DNA of 64,000 bases, from assembly GCA_018362935.1 (NCBI GenBank), contig JAHALQ010000004.1, positions 1 to 64,000 on the forward strand, written 5' to 3'. The stretch comes from Pseudomonadota bacterium. Its GTDB lineage: Bacteria > Pseudomonadota > Alphaproteobacteria > RF32 > CAG-239. The translations under genes and the position numbers were made by a program. The notes beneath the pieces were generated by a model. That model ran no database searches. It was given only the letters and a program-made list of their open reading frames with translations, and was not told the origin of the DNA. The stretch's first letter is position 1, and each line of letters starts with the position of its first letter. Below are positions 17,220 to 24,445 of this stretch, piece by piece.

Positions 17220-17393
17220 TTAACCTTTCCAATGTTTTGTGCTGTAAATAAATTTGCCGCAATGTTTGCAGTATTCTTGTGTATAGAGGTTGTCCGGCTC
17301 ATATTCCGACCGCTCTTCCCCAACTAATACCCATTCATGCCAATCTTTTCTGAGTAAATCTCCGAGCCAACAAAGCAAGCGCCTAATCCTCAT
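17220..17393 (-). CDS. Small zinc-knuckle-like protein
   Basis: A 57-residue frame (MRIRRLLCWLGDLL...) ending YCKHCGKFIYSTKHWKG. The CKHCG pair and the spaced Cys/His hint at a metal-binding finger. Its ATG overlaps the stop of the upstream gene (frame overlap at 17383-17393). Unknown function; part of the leftward early operon. Confidence 0.55.
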   Translation of the reverse strand: MRIRRLLCWLGDLLRKDWHEWVLVGEERSEYEPDNLYTQEYCKHCGKFIYSTKHWKG

Positions 17394-17586
17394 ACATACT
17401 CTCCCTTAAATAATAATCCATTGTGCGAGAAATTCTCACCATTTGGCCAGCGAACCATAGTCGTACTCTTTTAATCGGGAAAGAAACAATCGCCAATAAA
17501 TAAAAAAGAATGGCAACGATACATAACAATATGATGACAATGGTTTCTACTATGTTTTCTGAAAATGCTTTTATAATATCAATCAT
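17383..17586 (-). CDS. Small membrane protein
   Basis: 67 residues with one long hydrophobic helix (IVETIVIILLCIVAILFYLL) near the N-terminus and a basic C-terminal half (positive-inside, C-terminus cytoplasmic). Overlaps both neighbours by a few bases as in a compact phage operon. Function unknown. Confidence 0.6.
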   Translation of the reverse strand: MIDIIKAFSENIVETIVIILLCIVAILFYLLAIVSFPIKRVRLWFAGQMVRISRTMDYYLRESMYED

Positions 17587-17809
17587 CTTGCACCTCGAAT
17601 AAGTTATTAACGTTGCATTTGCTCTTAAATAAGAACTTATGTTTTGTTAAAAATTCTTCTATAGAAGCACACCATAAACACCGACCTTCATCGGTAATAC
17701 CGGATACCATAGTGTCTTTTACAAGGCTAATCCAAACACAGCGTTTATAGTCGTGTTCTGAATCTTCCTCAACCCACACATCGCCAACCTCAGGTGTTAA
17801 TTTACTCAT
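17579..17809 (-). CDS. Hypothetical phage protein
   Basis: 76 residues from ATG 17809 (AGGATAGGA upstream): MSKLTPEVGDVWVEEDSEHDYKR... A short beta-rich protein with two nearby cysteines in GRCLWCAS. This type is common in phage early regions. Function unknown. Confidence 0.55.
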   Translation of the reverse strand: MSKLTPEVGDVWVEEDSEHDYKRCVWISLVKDTMVSGITDEGRCLWCASIEEFLTKHKFLFKSKCNVNNLFEVQDD

Positions 17810-18161
17810 CTTTCCTATCCTCATAAAAAGTTACTTCATCTCTGCGTACGGGACGACAATTTTTCCAGTAATTTCTATTTTCATCTAAAAATGGCTTTCC
17901 TAAATCAATTTCAACATTTCTTAAAAGGCGCATTACTTTTTCATTAAAATAACCATTCCAGAACCAGCAAGGGCAACGGCTCCTGATGACGCTATCCCAG
18001 TCGATAGGGTCTTTGTAGAATTCCCAATCATCACGAGGTAAATCTTCAATGTCTATATTATCGTCATCAATGTTTTGAATAAACATATCTGGTGCCCAAT
18101 ATTTACATCTAATCTTAGCCCCTTTTCTGAACTCGGGCAGCAGTTCTTCTAAATATGACAT
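17802..18161 (-). CDS. Hypothetical protein, possible DUF2829/Tad2-like
   Basis: 119 residues. The N-terminus, with LEELLPEFRKGAKIRCKYW followed by MFIQNID, resembles the start of DUF2829 proteins (small phage proteins with L..L..GKKV.R..W), a family that includes the Thoeris inhibitor Tad2. The match is short and the C-terminal half, with CPCWFWNGYF, does not obviously continue it. Treated as a weak lead only. Confidence 0.5.
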   Translation of the reverse strand: MSYLEELLPEFRKGAKIRCKYWAPDMFIQNIDDDNIDIEDLPRDDWEFYKDPIDWDSVIRSRCPCWFWNGYFNEKVMRLLRNVEIDLGKPFLDENRNYWKNCRPVRRDEVTFYEDRKDE

Positions 18162-18415
18162 TACTTCTCCTTCTCCTCTTCATCTCTTACTTTTCGCCAA
18201 AATCGTTCTTCCTGTTCGGTTCCTGAACAATCCCCACTTTCGTTCAATGTCCATAAATCCCATTCTTCAAAATCGCTAATTGTAGCGGAATTATAAAACC
18301 TATTTTGCAGACTATCGGCAAATTTTCTGTGCATTTCTTCAGCTTTATATTGGTAGTAGTGAGCTTTATTTAATAAAGCTCGCTCATGCCTTGTTAATCC
18401 GTACTTTTTTCGCAT
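18161..18415 (-). CDS. Hypothetical phage protein
   Basis: 84 residues, charged and helical, beginning MRKKYGLTRHERALLNKAHYY. Its stop overlaps the next ATG by one base. Function unknown. Confidence 0.5.
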   Translation of the reverse strand: MRKKYGLTRHERALLNKAHYYQYKAEEMHRKFADSLQNRFYNSATISDFEEWDLWTLNESGDCSGTEQEERFWRKVRDEEEKEK

Positions 18416-18427
18416 CCCTCAATCTCC

Positions 18428-18607
18428 TTAATCCCAATACACAATTTTGTCTTGTTTGGGGCAGTAATAGTCCAAACCCCAAGCCCCAATATCTCGCGCC
18501 GCCCTAACTTCGAGTTTCTCTCTACAATCATAACAATGAGGGCATTTTATTTCTTCGCACTTCCTGAAACGAGGTTGCTGTTCTTCCTTGTTATCATCAA
18601 TCGTCAT
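18428..18607 (-). CDS. Small zinc-ribbon-like protein
   Basis: A 59-residue frame in which CPHCYDC and a later YYCP give a possible four-Cys zinc site. Its ATG overlaps the stop of the upstream gene as ATGA. Length and coupling support a real gene. Function unknown. Confidence 0.6.
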   Translation of the reverse strand: MTIDDNKEEQQPRFRKCEEIKCPHCYDCREKLEVRAARDIGAWGLDYYCPKQDKIVYWD

Positions 18608-18861
18608 TTCCTTTCTCCAAAAGTTTCAAGCATTTTTACCATTTTATTTATATTATCGGTCATGCCAGTAAACCACTTGTCTGAATGCAGACGCAGGTGC
18701 CACCCATTTGATGCGTCTTGATACTTCATATTATACATAAACTCGTAGTTGATGACTTCCTGCTGAATCTCCTGTTCGCGCTTCATCATCCCTATTGTAT
18801 GAGCGATTTCATAAATGATTGCCTCGCGCGGGGTCTGAAATGAAAAACTATCAATCATCAC
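18604..18861 (-). CDS. Hypothetical phage protein
   Basis: 85 residues, helical, no motif recognised. It overlaps its upstream neighbour by 4 bp (ATGA type), consistent with the leftward early operon. Confidence 0.5.
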   Translation of the reverse strand: MMIDSFSFQTPREAIIYEIAHTIGMMKREQEIQQEVINYEFMYNMKYQDASNGWHLRLHSDKWFTGMTDNINKMVKMLETFGERK

Positions 18862-19439
18862 TCCTCCTCACTTTCACCAATGGCGGCGTTGATACGGATT
18901 AAAAGGTTTTGTCTTTGAGTATTCCATTTTCCTAAGTGGCTCAACGCTGGTTTGCACTCTTTCAACAAACCTTTATAGGTTTCATTGATTTCCAAAAGTT
19001 CATGAATATACTCAACTTTCTGGCGGAGTTCATTGTCGCGGTGAGTGAGGTCAAGACGCAAATTCTCCTTTTCAAGGTAGCGGCAATTTTCTTTGTGTTG
19101 TTTATTTTCTTCCTCTAATTTTTTTATCTTAGACTCACATTTCTCGTTCTCATCGGTCATGTAGTCGAGGACGGTTGTCATATTTTTTATGGATTCCAGA
19201 AAATACCGATTGTTAGATTTGGCTGCTTTCAGGCGTTCCAGCTCTTCATAATCACAAGGGGCGAGAACTTCAATAATGTCTTCCTCACGTTCTCCATCCT
19301 CAATTCTAATATCAAACCCCTCATCAGAGACGTTACTATTAAAATAAAAGCGCGGCGAAGGTTTAGTGGCAGATTTAACAAGTATCCAATACCACCCCTC
19401 TTTAAGTTTCCCGGTTTTCCAATCATCTGTTAAACTCAT
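18858..19439 (-). CDS. Coiled-coil phage protein
   Basis: 193 residues. An N-terminal domain (GWYWILVKSATKPSPRFYF...) contains a beta-rich segment, and residues about 90-160 form a long predicted coiled coil rich in Glu/Lys/Leu (CESKIKKLEEENKQHKEN). Function unknown. Confidence 0.55.
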   Translation of the reverse strand: MSLTDDWKTGKLKEGWYWILVKSATKPSPRFYFNSNVSDEGFDIRIEDGEREEDIIEVLAPCDYEELERLKAAKSNNRYFLESIKNMTTVLDYMTDENEKCESKIKKLEEENKQHKENCRYLEKENLRLDLTHRDNELRQKVEYIHELLEINETYKGLLKECKPALSHLGKWNTQRQNLLIRINAAIGESEEE

Positions 19440-19472
19440 TTTTTCCTCCTAAACAAATGTTAAAGGGTTAAA

Positions 19473-19952
19473 TCAATTTTCGATAAGCTGGAAACTACGG
19501 ACGTAGGCATAGTTACTCTTATCGAAGTTGCCCCGGTAGCCAACATTCATATTGAGTTTCCAAGAACCACTACTACTATACTCGGAAGACGACCAGTAAT
19601 AATCATCTTCTTTAAGAGGTTCGCCGCCACACGCTTCGAAAGCCTTGTTCATTTCTTCTTTGAACAGATACAAACAAGTCAACTGGTCAATGTCGGGAAG
19701 ACTGCAATTGTTTTTTTTGACATATTTCACAGCCTCATCATAGGTCATCTGTATGGAAGCATCGAATTTATAAACCCATAGCTCTTTCCCCTTGAAATTA
19801 CCCAGAAAGACGAACCCGTCATCTCGACAATACCCGAGGTTAGGTTGCTGCTCGTTGCTCTCAATCTCTCCAGTGTAAAACACCGTGCTGTGCTTAATTT
19901 CTTCGCCGCTTAAAATGGCGTTTTCAAAATCTTCTTTTGTCTGTAAAATCAT
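19473..19952 (-). CDS. Lcl/DUF1566-like C-type-lectin-fold protein
   Basis: 159 residues from ATG 19952, which overlaps the stop of a 23-residue frame as ATGA. The C-terminal half (DEAVKYVKKNNCSLPDID, then YYWSSSEYSSSGSW and YAYVRSFQLIEN) has the layout of Lcl-type/formylglycine-like domains with the YWSS-E and YVR signature. It likely binds a ligand or a partner; in phages such domains can mediate adhesion. It sits in an early operon, not next to fibre genes, which is odd. Confidence 0.6.
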   Translation of the reverse strand: MILQTKEDFENAILSGEEIKHSTVFYTGEIESNEQQPNLGYCRDDGFVFLGNFKGKELWVYKFDASIQMTYDEAVKYVKKNNCSLPDIDQLTCLYLFKEEMNKAFEACGGEPLKEDDYYWSSSEYSSSGSWKLNMNVGYRGNFDKSNYAYVRSFQLIEN

Positions 19953-20020
19953 TTCATTACTTCTTTCAAAAATCCCAAGACAGTCATAATCACTGCCAGC
20001 CAAAACAATTTATTGTCCAT
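19949..20020 (-). CDS. 23-residue membrane miniprotein
   Basis: MDNKLFWLAVIMTVLGFLKEVMK: a single hydrophobic helix. AAGGAATTG lies ahead of the ATG and its TGA overlaps the next ATG. A similar 24-residue frame is at 21687. Evidence is ribosome site and coupling only. Confidence 0.45.
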   Translation of the reverse strand: MDNKLFWLAVIMTVLGFLKEVMK

Positions 20021-20092
20021 TATTCAATTCCTTAAAAGGCGGGGCGGGGGATAAAAATACTATAACAGGTTGATGAATCCGCCCCAGTGTTG

Positions 20093-20422
20093 TTAAAAAG
20101 GTATACTATCGTTAAAGTCGCCGTTTTCCGGATAATTTCCGCCATCAATCGGCTGTCCCGGATAATTGCCGCCAGAACTTTGCGGACGATTTTGCTGAGC
20201 ATAGGCGATTGTGTCATTATAGGTTTTGGTGCAAAGCGCCGCCAATTTCAGAAGTTCATCCGGAAAAAGGTTAATTTGTTCGCGTTTCCATTCATCAGTT
20301 GCTTTATCTTTCCAAGAACGCTGCAGGCATGCGCCGTAAGTGGCTTGTCCGTCTTTATCTCTGCGGAATATTGAAATACTGAGTCCACGGTCGCGGGTAG
20401 AAATAACAGGTTTGTTTTCCAT
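20093..20422 (-). CDS. ssDNA-metabolism protein with SSB-like acidic tail
   Basis: 109 residues from ATG 20422 (AAGGAATTT upstream). The N-terminal part (STRDRGLSISIFRR...YGACLQRSWKD) is beta-rich; the last residues GDFNDSIPF mimic the acidic C-terminal tip of SSB (DDDIPF), the docking peptide for host replication and repair proteins. It lies in the recombination part of the early operon next to another protein ending NDSIPY. Confidence 0.6.
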   Translation of the reverse strand: MENKPVISTRDRGLSISIFRRDKDGQATYGACLQRSWKDKATDEWKREQINLFPDELLKLAALCTKTYNDTIAYAQQNRPQSSGGNYPGQPIDGGNYPENGDFNDSIPF

Positions 20423-20424
20423 TT

Positions 20425-20850
20425 TTAAATTCCTTGATAGTTGATAGGTTGGTTGGGTGAGGGAATATAGCATCCGAGTTTGCTGCCAAACATCAGCAGG
20501 TCGTTGATATATCCGCTGACTTCATCTTTATGCGCTTTGCTGAAGCACAGGCGGCGCGGCAGCTTTTGTTCGCCCTTGCTGGTTTTGACAATGTCAAAGT
20601 AAAACATGCCGCGCATAAAATAGTCGAACTGGTCGTCTGTAATATTTTGAATTTCATAACCGGCCGATAATAAAGCTTCTTTTAAATGCGGATAGATAAC
20701 GCCGTAGATGTAGCACTGCTGATTGCGACTGATTGTGTCTTTAATTTCCTTTGTTTCGATTGTAAAAGGCTTAAAGACGTGAGCCAACTTATTGTTGGCG
20801 GCCTCAATATAGCGTTGCCAATCTGTCATATTTAAAATTGCCTGTTTCAT
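20425..20850 (-). CDS. Phage recombination-region protein, unknown
   Basis: 141 residues with an internal QQCYIYGVIYPHLKEALLSAGYEI segment and LPRRLCFSKAHKDEVSGYINDLL near the C-terminus. The size and position between two ssDNA-related proteins resemble NinB-like or other recombination accessory proteins, but I cannot place it firmly. Confidence 0.5.
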   Translation of the reverse strand: MKQAILNMTDWQRYIEAANNKLAHVFKPFTIETKEIKDTISRNQQCYIYGVIYPHLKEALLSAGYEIQNITDDQFDYFMRGMFYFDIVKTSKGEQKLPRRLCFSKAHKDEVSGYINDLLMFGSKLGCYIPSPNQPINYQGI

Positions 20851-20897
20851 AGTCGGTAATCATTTTCCGGTGTGAAATCGTACCAGAATGTATCTGT

Positions 20898-21560
20898 TCA
20901 GTAGGGAATACTGTCGTTAACACCTGATACACGCGTTAATTCCGTCATAATGTTATCAAGCCAGCCGCTTGAACCTTTTTCGCGAAGCTCTTTGCAAAGA
21001 TTGTTGATGTAGTCAATCTGCGCCTTGGTTGCGGTTTTATAACTCTCGGGGGTTTGTTTTTTCAGCCACTCAAGAGATTGTTCATAAATCTCGCTTAACG
21101 GTTTTTTGGGCTTGGGTTGTTCATAATCAGGATTACCTTCGGCAACCGCTTTGTTCAAAGCCTTAGTCTGCGCTGTCTTAGTTGCTGCCGCGTCTTTGGC
21201 AAAATCTGATTTTTCGGGTTTATCCTCCTGCGATAATTTGACGAGCAGTTCCTCCGCTGTACATACAGCTTCATCTATGCCGATGCCGAAGTTGCCCAAA
21301 GCCCGTCCCATGGCGGAAGTTTCGCAATTCTCCAAAAATGCAAACTTGTTTATTGGTGATTTAGCGACAACTTCACGGGCAAAACCCGTTGCTCTGGTTA
21401 CTCCGTTGTTATCAATAATAGAGGCTTTGACAGTTGCAAAATCAGTCCCAAGCTCAACAATCTCTGTAACAAGCGAATAATCCTTAAAGCTGTTGCGAAA
21501 TTCTTTCAGGCGCTCGTTTACAGTAATATACTCTTTGCCCTTGATATTAATTGTTTTCAT
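20898..21560 (-). CDS. Phage ssDNA-annealing/binding type protein
   Basis: 220 residues. The core FLENCETSAMGRALGNFGIGID is the hallmark of a widespread phage protein family found where single-strand annealing or ssDNA-binding proteins are expected (E-x-SA-x-GRALG motif). A Pro/Lys linker leads to a helical domain (TKAQIDYINNLC) and the C-terminus ends NDSIPY, an SSB-like tip. Likely coats or anneals phage ssDNA during replication. Confidence 0.65.
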   Translation of the reverse strand: MKTINIKGKEYITVNERLKEFRNSFKDYSLVTEIVELGTDFATVKASIIDNNGVTRATGFAREVVAKSPINKFAFLENCETSAMGRALGNFGIGIDEAVCTAEELLVKLSQEDKPEKSDFAKDAAATKTAQTKALNKAVAEGNPDYEQPKPKKPLSEIYEQSLEWLKKQTPESYKTATKAQIDYINNLCKELREKGSSGWLDNIMTELTRVSGVNDSIPY

Positions 21561-21684
21561 TGCTTAAATCCTCTGTCAGTTTAAAAATTCGGTCGATTTC
21601 CTTAAAATCGGGATTCATTTTTGATTGCTCTAAAATCTGGCGTATCGTTTCCAGCCGCTCGCGGCATTTGTCTTCGTTTGTCAT
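21547..21684 (-). CDS. 45-residue helical protein
   Basis: MTNEDKCRERLETIRQ...; overlaps the start of the annealing-type gene by 14 bp in another frame, and starts six bases from the stop of the miniprotein upstream. Function unknown. Confidence 0.45.
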   Translation of the reverse strand: MTNEDKCRERLETIRQILEQSKMNPDFKEIDRIFKLTEDLSNENN

Positions 21685-21686
21685 GC

Positions 21687-21761
21687 TCATCCCCCTAAAA
21701 GAATTAAATAAAGAAAGGGAATAACAAACAACAGGCAGAAAGAAGCTAAAAATTCACTCAT
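21687..21761 (-). CDS. 24-residue membrane miniprotein
   Basis: MSEFLASFCLLFVIPFLYLI...: almost entirely one hydrophobic helix, GAGGAA upstream. Coupled to the following 45-residue frame. Confidence 0.45.
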   Translation of the reverse strand: MSEFLASFCLLFVIPFLYLILLGG

Positions 21762-21772
21762 GGCGCGGTTCC

Positions 21773-22216
21773 TCAATTAAAAAGATATTTGTGAGAAGCG
21801 GCCAAGGCTTCGGTTTCAAGCTCGCGGACACGGATGCGGAAGTCTTCAAACTGCTCTTTTGTCATCGCATGACCTTCGTTAAGGTTAAGACAGCGGTCTT
21901 CAATATCCCAGTTGTGTGCTTCTTCAATCATATCTCTAAACAGCATCCACTCTTTGGCGTATTCGGTATAGTTTTTGCCAAAGTTATAAGCGAGAACATC
22001 AGCGGCAAACTGGTTAGCGGCATATTCACGCTGCCAGTTGTGGATGACTTCGTCGTAACGGTTGAAATTATCAACGGTGGCAATTTCCTTTTTGGCAGCC
22101 TCATAAGCTTCGGTGCCGTTCGCTTCGGCGATTTTGTTCAGCCTTTCGGCTTCAGCCTGTTGAAGCTTTCTCTGGTAAGCGTTTAATTCTTCTGCTGTCA
22201 TGTTGTCGAAATTCAT
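21773..22216 (-). CDS. First gene of leftward early operon, unknown
   Basis: 147 residues, highly charged and helical (EELNAYQRKLQQAEAERLNKIAE). It follows the PL promoter and its operators directly. Function unknown. Confidence 0.6.
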   Translation of the reverse strand: MNFDNMTAEELNAYQRKLQQAEAERLNKIAEANGTEAYEAAKKEIATVDNFNRYDEVIHNWQREYAANQFAADVLAYNFGKNYTEYAKEWMLFRDMIEEAHNWDIEDRCLNLNEGHAMTKEQFEDFRIRVRELETEALAASHKYLFN

Positions 22217-22247
22217 TTTGTTGACCTCTTTTGTTATCTTATGAATT

Positions 22248-22277
22248 TATAATATAGTAGCTTTACTATAATGTCAA
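22248..22277 (-). promoter_or_regulatory. Leftward early promoter PL
   Basis: Minus strand TTGACA (22277-22272), 17-bp spacer, TATTAT (22254-22249). The spacer is filled by the palindromic operator at 22253-22270, so repressor binding would block polymerase. Confidence 0.85.
22253..22270. promoter_or_regulatory. Operator OL1 (TATAGTA-N4-TACTATA)
   Basis: A perfect 7-bp inverted repeat around GCTT. The same 18 bp is present at the rightward early promoter (24399-24416). A related copy, ATAGTA-AAAA-TACTA, lies at 22286-22300. Confidence 0.85.
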
Positions 22278-22285
22278 CAATAAAA

Positions 22286-22304
22286 ATAGTAAAAATACTA
22301 CTAT
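22286..22304. promoter_or_regulatory. Operator OL2, variant
   Basis: ATAGTAAAAATACTA shares the half-sites of OL1 and lies one to two helical turns upstream of the -35 box, as expected for cooperative repressor binding. Confidence 0.6.
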
Positions 22305-22361
22305 TTGAGGCTAATTTTCATAAACGATTGAAAAACAACAAAAGAATTTTGGGAAAAGAGC

Positions 22362-22387
22362 AAAAAAATACCGCCCGAAGGCGGTAG
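22362..22387 (-). terminator. Terminator of the toxin-antitoxin-chaperone operon
   Basis: TACCGCC-TTCG-GGCGGTA on the minus strand followed by seven T, between the SecB-like gene and PL, so the module is insulated from the early operon. Confidence 0.9.
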
Positions 22388-22403
22388 CTATAGATAATGT
22401 CGC

Positions 22404-22781
22404 TTATTTTTTGGGAATAAAATCAAAATAAGGCATTTCCACATTTGGGTAAACAGTATTTTTCAATATAGATTCTCCGGCGCTTCTTGCTGCTACCATT
22501 AGTAACGCGGGAGCCGTATGGATAATAGCTCTGTCCATATCATCCTCGTCTTTTATTGTAAATATCCCGCTTGTTTTCATTTTAAGCATAAATTTTGATG
22601 CTTTTATTTCAACGACGGTTTCCAAAGTTATCTTATAATTATCGTCGTTTTGTCGCGATGAAAAGAAGAACGGGCGGATTCCATTCAATGCCTCCAATTT
22701 ACCAGCAGGTAACTTTTGTAAATCATCCATTTGTGCGTGCAAGTTTATTTCTTCAATAAACCACTTGTTTAGTTTCAACAT
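22404..22781 (-). CDS. SecB-like chaperone of a toxin-antitoxin-chaperone module
   Basis: 125 residues from ATG 22781 (GGAAG upstream). The segment ITLETVVEIKASKFMLKMKTSGIFTI, then HTAPALLMVAARSAGESILKNTVYPNVEMPYFDF, follows the SecB fold signature (AFxxEVxxxGIFxI ... CPxxLFPYARExI ... GxPPxxLxPxxF). In TAC modules a solitary SecB-like protein protects the antitoxin's C-terminal extension. Overlaps the antitoxin gene by 7 bp. Its position after an HTH antitoxin and a HigB-like toxin makes this role likely. Confidence 0.78.
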   Translation of the reverse strand: MLKLNKWFIEEINLHAQMDDLQKLPAGKLEALNGIRPFFFSSRQNDDNYKITLETVVEIKASKFMLKMKTSGIFTIKDEDDMDRAIIHTAPALLMVAARSAGESILKNTVYPNVEMPYFDFIPKK

Positions 22782-23185
22782 GTGCAAGCTTCCTTCATTT
22801 GCTCATACTTAATAGTGTCAAAATTTTCTATCTTTTCAATAGATGTTTTGTTTTCAACTCTTGATACCTTTATATTCATTTTTGCAAAATCATAAAGGTT
22901 TCCGCAATATTCCTGGTTTGGGTCATATATGCATGGAGATTTTATTTCGCAATCTAAAGCCACAGCGATTTTAGCGATTGTTTCCATAGAAAGGTTTTCA
23001 TTACCACGCATTATTTTGGTAATGTATGCTGGTGAAACCTCCATTTTCTGCGCCAGCTCTTTTTTGGACATATTTTTTTCGTGTAGAATACGCGTAACAT
23101 CTGCTAAAACATCTAAAATAGCTTTTGCCGCCTTGAAGTAAGGGCTCTTTTTAGCTTCTTGGCATCGTTGCTGATATTTGTTCAT
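22775..23185 (-). CDS. HigA-like antitoxin with chaperone-addiction-type extension
   Basis: 136 residues. The Xre-type helix-turn-helix is at about residues 39-62 (MSKKELAQKMEVSPAYITKIMRG). The C-terminal 55 residues beyond it (from YDPNQEYCGN to KEACTC) have no counterpart in ordinary HigA and match in position the chaperone-addiction region of TAC antitoxins. Start ATG overlaps the toxin's TGA. Expected to bind the toxin and repress the shared promoter at 23594-23631. Confidence 0.82.
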   Translation of the reverse strand: MNKYQQRCQEAKKSPYFKAAKAILDVLADVTRILHEKNMSKKELAQKMEVSPAYITKIMRGNENLSMETIAKIAVALDCEIKSPCIYDPNQEYCGNLYDFAKMNIKVSRVENKTSIEKIENFDTIKYEQMKEACTC

Positions 23186-23586
23186 GGCAATTCTCCTTCT
23201 CCTATGAGCTTACGGGTTATTTCCTTAAATTTATCAATATCTTCCCGTGCTGTTTTTTGTCCTGTTTTTATAGCGCCGTGGGTAAAAATTATCGTTTTTA
23301 TGTCTTCTTGCAAAATAGCGTATAATCTTTTTTTTGCCTTATGCAACCCATACATTTTATATATGTATCCATTATTTTCTATCTCATGACTATCTGCCGC
23401 GCTATGAAATATATCGGTGCTGAGAGCCGTTCTGCCTCTTTCTGCCAACTGGTCTAAACATGCATAGATATAGTCCTGTGTCTTGGTATTAAATTGCGAA
23501 TCAATATAATCGGCGGCATAGCATAAACCTCCTTCTGTATAAAAATATATTTTCCAACGCTTTTCACAGACAATTTCTATAGTCAT
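23182..23586 (-). CDS. HigB/RelE-family toxin (phage Gp49-like)
   Basis: 134 residues. The C-terminal signature LHKAKKRLYAILQEDIKTIIFTHGAIKTGQKTARED... is that of HigB/Gp49-like toxins, ribosome-dependent mRNA interferases, where Lys and Arg residues in the FTHG-KTGQKT-AR stretch contact RNA. First gene of the toxin-antitoxin-chaperone operon, the HigB-first order. ATG follows its own promoter. Confidence 0.85.
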   Translation of the reverse strand: MTIEIVCEKRWKIYFYTEGGLCYAADYIDSQFNTKTQDYIYACLDQLAERGRTALSTDIFHSAADSHEIENNGYIYKMYGLHKAKKRLYAILQEDIKTIIFTHGAIKTGQKTAREDIDKFKEITRKLIGEGELP

Positions 23587-23593
23587 GTTTAAC

Positions 23594-23631
23594 CTATAAG
23601 TTAATTATAGCCAATTTTTCGTTAATTTCAA
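23594..23631 (-). promoter_or_regulatory. Promoter and operator of the toxin-antitoxin-chaperone operon
   Basis: TTGAAA (23631-23626), 16-bp spacer, TATAAT (23609-23604). The inverted repeat CTATAA-N5-TTATAG (23594-23610) covers the -10 box, a natural site for antitoxin autorepression. This operator differs from the phage-repressor palindrome, so the module is controlled separately. Confidence 0.75.
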
Positions 23632-23647
23632 TATTAAATTTAATATT

Positions 23648-24325
23648 TCACAAATCCTTTAGTTTTGTCTGATAGTCGATGACAACGGCCGTAATCTGAT
23701 ATTCGCAGTTTTCGCTGCCGACGATGATGTTGGTATACCTCGGGTCGTTTGACATAGCTTCCAAGACAACAGTGCCTTCGTCTATACGCGTATATCTTTT
23801 GACTGTGGCTTCATACTTCCCATCAGTGCTGACGCGCTGTGCGACCACAAAATCCCCGTTCTGGATGCCTTCTTTAACCATATCGCAGTAGTCCCGGATA
23901 TCGAGGCAGATGAGAGTTGTCCGGTCTGGCGGAAATATCTTATTCATGGAGTTGCCTCGGACGCCCAGCGCAAAGACATTGCGCTTGCGCAAATTGTCAT
24001 TAATCGGATAATTCACCGGCAGCCATTCATCGCGCGGCAATTGAACGGCTTCCGTCCATGCTCCGGCTTCGACAAAGCCTATGCGATAGATTGTGGCAAT
24101 CGAAGGCGTCAAGTCTACATCGGCAATCTCTTGCTCGTCAACTTCAAGCAATTTAGCAACAATTTTACGGTCTTTTTCTTTTAATACACGGGGATATCCA
24201 CGAGTGATATATTGCTGAATATATGAATCGGCGCGTCCTAGAGCATTTGAAACCACGCGATAATTAAGACCTTTTTGAGTTATCAATAGGTCAATTTTCT
24301 TTCTTATTTCTTCTGGCGTATACAT
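23648..24325 (-). CDS. S24-family (CI/LexA-like) prophage repressor
   Basis: 225 residues. N-terminal helix-turn-helix at about residues 20-42 (NYRVVSNALGRADSYIQQYI); self-cleavage domain with the Ala-Gly site at 87-88 (FVEAGAW), catalytic Ser126 in VRGNSM and Lys176 in EATVKRYT. This keeps lysogeny and is inactivated by RecA-stimulated self-cleavage. The palindromes at PL and PR and a third half-conserved copy upstream of this gene are its likely operators. Confidence 0.92.
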   Translation of the reverse strand: MYTPEEIRKKIDLLITQKGLNYRVVSNALGRADSYIQQYITRGYPRVLKEKDRKIVAKLLEVDEQEIADVDLTPSIATIYRIGFVEAGAWTEAVQLPRDEWLPVNYPINDNLRKRNVFALGVRGNSMNKIFPPDRTTLICLDIRDYCDMVKEGIQNGDFVVAQRVSTDGKYEATVKRYTRIDEGTVVLEAMSNDPRYTNIIVGSENCEYQITAVVIDYQTKLKDL

Positions 24326-24351
24326 TTCGTCTCCTTTTCCTAAAGCTATTC

Positions 24352-24369
24352 TATAGTAAAAACACTATG
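24352..24369. promoter_or_regulatory. Variant operator near repressor start
   Basis: TATAGTA-AAAA-CACTATG: one perfect and one imperfect half-site of the phage operator, lying between the repressor gene and PR; suited to autoregulation. Confidence 0.6.
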
Positions 24370-24391
24370 TTGAAAAGAAGTAATTTTACTA

Positions 24392-24420
24392 TTGACAATA
24401 TAGTAAAGCTACTATAAGCT
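24392..24420 (+). promoter_or_regulatory. Rightward early promoter PR with operator OR1
   Basis: TTGACA (24392-24397), 17-bp spacer, TAAGCT at 24415. The spacer and the start of the -10 contain the 18-bp palindrome TATAGTAAAGCTACTATA (24399-24416), identical to OL1. Confidence 0.82.
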
Positions 24421-24445
24421 AGCTATATCAATAAAGGAGAGGGAA

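Noticed and set aside
19473..19952. Possible diversity-generating-retroelement target (lectin-like C-terminus)
   Set aside because: No reverse transcriptase, accessory gene or template repeat was found in the window.
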